The notes under the pieces: generated by a model | Database searches by the model: none | What the model was told of the DNA's origin: nothing | What the model saw: the letters and a program-made list of their open reading frames with translations, nothing else | Origin: a virus | Reading direction: 5' to 3' (one strand) | IMG/VR virus record: IMGVR_UViG_3300044997_001301 | Span: 1 to 31,167 of that record | Length of the DNA: 31,167 nucleotides | Position numbers and translations under genes: made by a program | Shown: piece after piece, positions 26,959 to 31,167 of the stretch | How positions within the stretch are numbered: the stretch's first letter is position 1 | Layout of the letters: each line of letters begins with the position of its first letter

Positions 26959-29643
26959 ATGGCATATTACGATCTCACATCTAATAACGACACGTCTGTG
27001 TTGTATAAGCTAGATACTCTAGATACAACAAGAGATGTTATGGTTTCATTTGAGTATAAATGCGATGGTAGCGGGATAAATGGTTCAGAAGGGTTTTGCT
27101 TGTTTTTTGTTGATGCATGTATTGATTTTCTCTCAGGAGGAAGCCCAGGCCCAGGGCTTAGCTATACAAGCCTTACAGCTCTATCAGCTTCATCATTAGT
27201 TTTTTTTAATGGAATAAATAAAAGTGCATTAGGTATAGGTTTTGATATAACAGGTAACTTCGGTTCAGATATATTACAGCTTGATGGATATTCAATTCCT
27301 AGACCTAATACGATTAGTCTTAGGGCCGGTGAAGATAGAAATTTTAGCTTATTATACAGGACAGAAAATTTAGCATCTAGCGCATTTAATATGCCTTTAA
27401 GTATATATCAACAATCGGTTAGTAGTATATATAATGTATTTAGAGTGAGATTAACAGATCTGGGCGAAAGAGTATTAATAGATCATAACAATGGAAGCGG
27501 GTTTAAAAATTATTTAAATTTTAGGCTACCCTATAGACTTCCTGTTACTGTTTTTCCCTGTTTAGGGTTTGCAAATGGACCGGATATAGCAAATTTATAT
27601 ATTCGTAATTTTAATTTAAATTCTTTTATTCTTACTCCTACACCTACAGTAACACCTACAAGAACGATTACACCTACACCTACGCAAACACAAACACCTA
27701 CTACTACACCTACAATTTCTATAACGCCAACTAGAACTAATACACCAACCGTTACACATACACCCAATATTACTCCTACGATAACGCCTACAGCTTCTAT
27801 TACACCTACAGTAACGCCTACAGTTTCCATTACACCAACAATTTCTATTACACCTACGATAACACCTACAGCTTCTATTACACCTACGATAACGCCTACA
27901 ATTACGCCTACAGTTTCTATAACGCCTACAATTACGCCTACAGTTTCTATAACGCCTACAATTACGCCTACAGTTTCTATAACGCCTACAATTACGCCTA
28001 CAGTTTCTATAACACCTACTATCTCTATTACTCCTTCAATTACACCTACAATATCTATTACCCCTTCAATTACACCTACTATTACTCCAACCATAACTGA
28101 TACTCCTCTTCCTCCCCCTATAACACAAACACCTACACCGACAATATCACTTACTCCATCTGTAACAGTCACATGTACGCCTTCAATAACACCAACCATT
28201 ACACCCACTACATCAGTTACGCCTACCGTCACTCCTTCTTTAACACCTACATCCTCTGTTACGCCTACTGTAACAGTTACCCCAACATCTTCTGTAACAT
28301 CATCCGTTACCCCCACAATTACACCGACGTTAACACTAACACCAACAACAACAGTAACGCCTACTATCACTCCCACGATATCTATTACTCCTTCAATTAC
28401 ACCGACAATATCTATTACTCCTTCAATTACACCTACAATTACTATAACACCTACAATTACTATAACACCATTTTTATATAAACTATCTGGTCCTGGTATT
28501 AAGACACAGACAGACCAAGAGCTCACCATAGCTGCTATTGACAATAATTCAACACTCTACTTTAACTCAGGCCCTTCTTCTATTACTTCTGAATCAACTA
28601 TGATTTTGAAATATCAAAATCAAGTATTAATGTATGTTGTGTACGACTATTCTCGTGACGGAACTACGTTCGGATTTTCACCTACATCAGCAGATACCGT
28701 ATATTTTAATGTTTTTGCAGAAACTGCTTACAATTTCCAACCTCCAACACCTACGCCTTCTCTTACACCAACAGTTACCCCCTCCATTACACCGACTATC
28801 ACTAATACACCTACTCAAACACCTACAGTTACACAAACGCCGACTGTCACTGATACACCTACTCAAACACCTACAGTTACACAAACGCCGACTGTCACTG
28901 ATACACCTACTCAAACACCTACAATTACACAAACACCAACAAATACCCCCACAGTAACGCCTACCGTAACATTAACAGTCACACAGACACCAACAATTAC
29001 ACCAACTCTAACACAAACCCCTGATGTTACTCCCACACCTACAGTAACTCAAACTAGAGTACCGGTTGAAATATTAGTAGACTTAGGATTAAGTACAGAT
29101 CAGACCACTCTAGATTCAAATTCAAAGTACTGGAATAATATTACAGAGATTGTATCTGATATTAACAATTTAGTAGACACTACAAATACATCTACAGGGT
29201 TTGGTTTAAGTGCTGACACGTATAATGCTGCCGGTGCACCCTCTAACCCCGGACTTGAAACCCCCGATACTTTTTATTTGGGTAGTCTAGCTATTCAATC
29301 TGCAACAGAGGACTATATTTATAACAGTTCTTTTATTACCTTAGAATTTTACAATCTTAATACTAATAATCTTTATAATTTAAGTTTATTTGGTTCTTCT
29401 TCTGCAAAATTAGTAAGTGAAACAGAATATTCTGTTACTTTTGGTAGCGGTACAAGCTCTTATTCAGTACAGACTACCGGACCAGGTGCAGGTATACCAG
29501 TACCTACAGTAAGCGCTAATAATTATAATATATTTAGATTAGATAATTTAACACCCACCATTGGCGGTAGAATAACTATTATTGCTTCTTTAAGTTCAGG
29601 AACAGAAACTCTCATAAATGCTATTAAATTAACTAGTAGATAA
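26959..29643 (+). CDS. Modular adhesin with lectin-like head and Thr/Pro-rich stalks
   Basis: The 894 residues divide into five parts. 1-220 looks like an L-type lectin/concanavalin-fold domain ([51 protein letters not shown]). About 224-503 is a Thr/Pro repeat of [13 protein letters not shown] type. 503-593 is a small domain ([14 protein letters not shown] to [11 protein letters not shown]). About 595-700 is a second Thr/Pro tract. 701-894 is a beta domain ([49 protein letters not shown]) of a type I recall from secreted bacterial carbohydrate-active proteins. The ATG at 26959 is preferred to an in-frame TTG at 26941. It has no signal peptide. It is probably a tail fibre or host-surface binding protein; the adjacent glycosyltransferase suggests glycosylated stalks. 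Confidence 0.85.
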   Translation: MAYYDLTSNNDTSVLYKLDTLDTTRDVMVSFEYKCDGSGINGSEGFCLFFVDACIDFLSGGSPGPGLSYTSLTALSASSLVFFNGINKSALGIGFDITGNFGSDILQLDGYSIPRPNTISLRAGEDRNFSLLYRTENLASSAFNMPLSIYQQSVSSIYNVFRVRLTDLGERVLIDHNNGSGFKNYLNFRLPYRLPVTVFPCLGFANGPDIANLYIRNFNLNSFILTPTPTVTPTRTITPTPTQTQTPTTTPTISITPTRTNTPTVTHTPNITPTITPTASITPTVTPTVSITPTISITPTITPTASITPTITPTITPTVSITPTITPTVSITPTITPTVSITPTITPTVSITPTISITPSITPTISITPSITPTITPTITDTPLPPPITQTPTPTISLTPSVTVTCTPSITPTITPTTSVTPTVTPSLTPTSSVTPTVTVTPTSSVTSSVTPTITPTLTLTPTTTVTPTITPTISITPSITPTISITPSITPTITITPTITITPFLYKLSGPGIKTQTDQELTIAAIDNNSTLYFNSGPSSITSESTMILKYQNQVLMYVVYDYSRDGTTFGFSPTSADTVYFNVFAETAYNFQPPTPTPSLTPTVTPSITPTITNTPTQTPTVTQTPTVTDTPTQTPTVTQTPTVTDTPTQTPTITQTPTNTPTVTPTVTLTVTQTPTITPTLTQTPDVTPTPTVTQTRVPVEILVDLGLSTDQTTLDSNSKYWNNITEIVSDINNLVDTTNTSTGFGLSADTYNAAGAPSNPGLETPDTFYLGSLAIQSATEDYIYNSSFITLEFYNLNTNNLYNLSLFGSSSAKLVSETEYSVTFGSGTSSYSVQTTGPGAGIPVPTVSANNYNIFRLDNLTPTIGGRITIIASLSSGTETLINAIKLTSR
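27901..28013 (+). repeat. 30-base tandem repeat, nearly four perfect copies
   Basis: Copies begin at 27901, 27931, 27961 and 27991. Each encodes [10 protein letters not shown]. The first three are identical; the last diverges from about 28014. Perfect DNA identity, including silent sites, points to recent expansion by slippage or unequal recombination. Confidence 0.92.
28024..28083 (+). repeat. 30-base repeat ([10 protein letters not shown]), two copies, first location
   Basis: Copies begin at 28024 and 28054, differing at a few bases. The same unit reappears at 28381, about 357 bases downstream. Confidence 0.85.
28381..28440 (+). repeat. 30-base repeat ([10 protein letters not shown]), two copies, second location
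   Basis: Copies begin at 28381 and 28411 and match the 28024 pair almost exactly, which suggests a duplicated segment. It is followed by two copies of an 18-base unit at about 28441-28470. Confidence 0.85.
28741..29061 (+). repeat. Second Thr/Pro-coding tract
   Basis: About 320 bases encode a [16 protein letters not shown]-like series, richer in Gln and Asp than the first tract, linking the small middle domain to the C-terminal domain. Confidence 0.88.
28811..28930 (+). repeat. 48-base tandem repeat, about 2.5 copies
   Basis: Copies begin at 28811, 28859 and 28907. The first two are identical over the full 48 bases (16 codons: [16 protein letters not shown] in one phase); the third breaks down after about 20 bases. 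Confidence 0.88.
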
Positions 29644-29663
29644 TTGATTTTTTATAGCTTTGT

Positions 29664-29672
29664 TATAAAATA
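29664..29672 (+). promoter_or_regulatory. TATAAAATA, variant late-promoter-like motif for the glycosyltransferase
   Basis: TATAAAATA has one extra A compared with TATAAATA. Five A residues separate it from the ATG at 29678, the usual distance. The 34-base gap otherwise has only a weak A/T inverted repeat. Confidence 0.35.
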
Positions 29673-29677
29673 AAAAA

Positions 29678-30955
29678 ATGAGTAAAAACAGCCTGAATAA
29701 TAATACTATTTTTATTTCTATAGCTTCATACCGTGATCCTCAACTTTTGCCAACTCTTCGTGATTGTATTACAAATGCAAAAAACCCAGAAAACCTAAGA
29801 TTTGGCATAGCATGGCAGAGAGATGAAAAAGAATCTTTAGAGGAATTTACAAAAGATAAAAGATTTAGAGTATTAGACATACCTTATAAAGGGAGTAAGG
29901 GTACATGTTGGGCGAGAAACAAAATTCAATCATTATATAAAAATGAAAAGTACCACTTACAACTTGATAGTCATCATCGTTTCATTAAAGATTGGGATAT
30001 AAAATGTATAGATATGATAAAACTTTTACAGAAAAAAGGTCATAAGAAACCTCTACTTACAGCATACATTTCTAGTTTTGATCCGGATAACGATCCGCAA
30101 GCACGTATTAATATTCCTTGGAAAATGAATTTTGATAGGTTTATTCCTGAAGGTGCTGTTTTTTTCTTACCTGCATCTATAGATGAATATAAAGAATTAA
30201 ATTCCCCGGTACCTGCTAGATTTGTATCTGCACATTTTATTTTTACACTCGGTAAATGGATAAAAGAAGTGCCTTATGATCCTTATTATTATTTTCACGG
30301 TGAGGAGATTAACCTAGCGGTTAGATCATTTACTCACGGCTATGATTTATTTCATCCCCACATTGTTGTAGCATGGCATGAATATACCAGAAAAGGCAGA
30401 ACCAAGCATTGGGATGATGTTTCTGCATGGGGTGAAATGAATAATAAGTCACATCTACGTAATAGAAAATTATTTGAAATGGATAACGAGAAGAAAGATA
30501 TTGATTTCAGTAAATATGATTTTGGTAAAAAAAGATCGTTAAGAGAATATGAAAAGTATTCCGGATTATGTTTTAAGAAAAGAGCTATTCAAAGACATAC
30601 ATTAGAAAATAAGTATGCACCTAACCCTAATGAAAATCTTACGGATGAAGAGTTTGACGAATCTCTTTTAAGTATTTTTAAGCATTGTATTGATGTGCGT
30701 TATGATCAAGTCCCTGAAAAAGATTATGATTTTTGGTGTGTCGCATTTAAAGATGAGAAAGGTCAGGATTTATACCGAAAAGATGCTGATAAAGAAGAAA
30801 TTAATAGAATGATGAATGATCCGGATGGTTATTGTAAGGTTTGGAGAGAATTTAATAGCGAAAAAATGCCTCATAGCTGGATTGTATGGCCCCACAGTAT
30901 ATCTAAAGGCTGGGCTGAGCCAATAACCGGTGTAATTGGTAATAGAGTTAGCTAA
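29678..30955 (+). CDS. Glycosyltransferase, GT60 / Skp1-type polypeptide GlcNAc-transferase family
   Basis: The 425-residue protein has the pattern of the GlcNAc-transferase family that includes Dictyostelium Skp1 hydroxyproline GlcNAc-transferase (GT60). Seen: IFISIASYRDPQLLPTLRDC (11-30), then GTCWARNKIQSLY (75-87), HLQLDSHHRF (93-102) where DSHHRF is the metal/nucleotide-sugar site, and YYYFHGEEINLAVRSFTHGY (203-222) with WHEY (233-236). These enzymes transfer GlcNAc from UDP-GlcNAc to hydroxyproline or threonine of proteins. The family is firm, the acceptor is not. The last 110 residues (about 315-425, DFWCVAFKDEKG, MPHSWIVWPHSIS) are an extension I do not recognise. Its neighbour is a Thr/Pro-rich fibre, an attractive substrate. 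It lacks signal and membrane segments, so it is cytoplasmic. Confidence 0.88.
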   Translation: MSKNSLNNNTIFISIASYRDPQLLPTLRDCITNAKNPENLRFGIAWQRDEKESLEEFTKDKRFRVLDIPYKGSKGTCWARNKIQSLYKNEKYHLQLDSHHRFIKDWDIKCIDMIKLLQKKGHKKPLLTAYISSFDPDNDPQARINIPWKMNFDRFIPEGAVFFLPASIDEYKELNSPVPARFVSAHFIFTLGKWIKEVPYDPYYYFHGEEINLAVRSFTHGYDLFHPHIVVAWHEYTRKGRTKHWDDVSAWGEMNNKSHLRNRKLFEMDNEKKDIDFSKYDFGKKRSLREYEKYSGLCFKKRAIQRHTLENKYAPNPNENLTDEEFDESLLSIFKHCIDVRYDQVPEKDYDFWCVAFKDEKGQDLYRKDADKEEINRMMNDPDGYCKVWREFNSEKMPHSWIVWPHSISKGWAEPITGVIGNRVS

Positions 30956-30986
30956 AAGTTAGCGCATTTGAACTTTGTAAATTTTC

Positions 30987-30994
30987 TATAAATA
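30987..30994 (+). promoter_or_regulatory. TATAAATA, exact T4 late-promoter octamer, for the last gene
   Basis: TATAAATA is followed by ATTACTA (7 bases) and ATG at 31002. It is the second exact octamer before a gene in the window, after gp25. Confidence 0.6.
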
Positions 30995-31001
30995 ATTACT
31001 A

Positions 31002-31167
31002 ATGAAAATAGTTCGTGTTTCAAGATCTAACTTTTGGCAGATGTATTCGTGGATAAACTATTTTAAATTTGTCTTAAATAAAAAATATCATGTGATACCA
31101 GATGGAAAAAATCCTGATATAGTTTTTTGGACAAACTTACAAACAAATAAGAATGATTTTGATCAGT
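31002..31167 (+). CDS. Start of a possible second glycosyltransferase, cut by the window end
   Basis: Fifty-five residues are visible before the window ends. They begin MKIVRVSRSNFWQMYSWINY and continue with a Lys-rich strand, KKYHVIPDGKNPDIVFWTNL. A short N-terminal strand, then a segment where a residue string ending in DIVFWTNL appears, recalls GT10 fucosyltransferases (which have PDIVFYSxxG at this place) but only weakly. Position next to a glycosyltransferase adds support. The frame is open to base 31167. Confidence 0.55.
   Translation, partial: MKIVRVSRSNFWQMYSWINYFKFVLNKKYHVIPDGKNPDIVFWTNLQTNKNDFDQ

Larger units (their letters stand above)
27629..28470 (+). repeat. First Thr/Pro-coding repeat tract
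   Basis: About 840 bases encode near-continuous [16 protein letters not shown] and TPSIT units. Embedded are near-identical tandem blocks described separately. Codon choice varies (aca, acg, act; cca, cct), which shows that most of the tract is old enough to have diverged at silent sites. Confidence 0.9.

Noticed and set aside
27901-28013. Regular 30-base repeats resembling a CRISPR array
   Set aside because: The repeats are directly tandem without unique spacers and are in frame within a long coding region.
27531-28544. Minus-strand open frame of 337 codons, Val/Gly/Ile repeats
   Set aside because: It is the exact antisense of the Thr/Pro-coding tract; the repeat codons simply contain no stop on the other strand. 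It has no start context.
28173-28957. Other short frames (plus and minus) across the repeat region
   Set aside because: They are frame-shifted readings of the Thr/Pro repeats with extreme composition.
29646-29677. Inverted A/T repeat as a terminator before the glycosyltransferase
   Set aside because: The stem is A/T only and weak; a run like this is expected by chance in DNA this AT-rich.
1-31167. Many further TAAATA copies inside coding regions
   Set aside because: They are expected by chance at this base composition; only copies at the fixed distance before a supported start were reported.
1-31167. tRNA genes, insertion sequences, integration sites
   Set aside because: The gaps between genes are too short for tRNAs, and no transposase, integrase or terminal inverted repeat was seen.

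Overview
The window is a tail and baseplate section of a T4-like contractile-tailed phage (myovirus). The evidence is a recognisable large terminase (gp17), tail sheath (gp18), tail tube (gp19), tube-cap proteins (gp54 and gp48), wedge proteins (gp53, gp25, gp6), a hub protein (gp27-like), and a T4-type clamp-loader ATPase (gp44) with a dUTPase. The DNA is very AT-rich and genes are packed with almost no spacing. I see no tRNA gene, integrase, transposase or CRISPR. The style resembles T4-like phages of AT-rich marine bacteria, but the host cannot be read from the sequence.

Layout. Bases 1-511 (minus) hold the start of an acidic-ended protein that leaves the window. 523-6699 (plus): terminase, a tube-fold protein, sheath, tube, gp54-like protein. 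6719-15395 (plus): two gp26/gp51-like hub proteins, the probable tape measure, gp48, gp53, gp27-like hub and an unrecognised 554-residue protein. 15392-15868 (minus): a small helical protein that may be the small terminase. 15920-17322 (plus): dUTPase and clamp loader, a small nucleotide/replication island. 17319-17930 (minus): an unrecognised protein. 18001-29643 (plus): gp25, gp6, then three very large virion proteins: PKD plus beta-propeller, a 1046-residue unknown, and a lectin-like adhesin with long Thr/Pro repeats. 29678-30955: a GT60-type polypeptide GlcNAc-transferase homologue. 31002 to the end: start of what may be another glycosyltransferase. There is no gene-free stretch above 300 bases; the longest is about 70 bases, at 17931-18000.

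Two signals stand out. First, fourteen gene starts on both strands have the hexamer TAAATA ending exactly 5-7 bases before the start codon, and two more have close variants. TAAATA is the core of the T4 late promoter (TATAAATA, centred about 10 bases before the transcription start). At this spacing the start codon would sit at or next to the first transcribed base, so the late mRNAs would be leaderless or nearly so. No Shine-Dalgarno sequence is apparent at these starts. Most genes lacking the motif touch or overlap the gene upstream, as expected for coupled internal genes. The dUTPase lacks it too, but has its own sigma70-like promoter candidate. The motif also corrects one start (15868) and reveals a nested in-frame start (214).

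Second, the Thr/Pro-rich adhesin lies directly before a homologue of enzymes that put GlcNAc on hydroxyproline or threonine of proteins, followed by a possible second glycosyltransferase. This suggests, as inference only, that the phage glycosylates its own mucin-like fibre.
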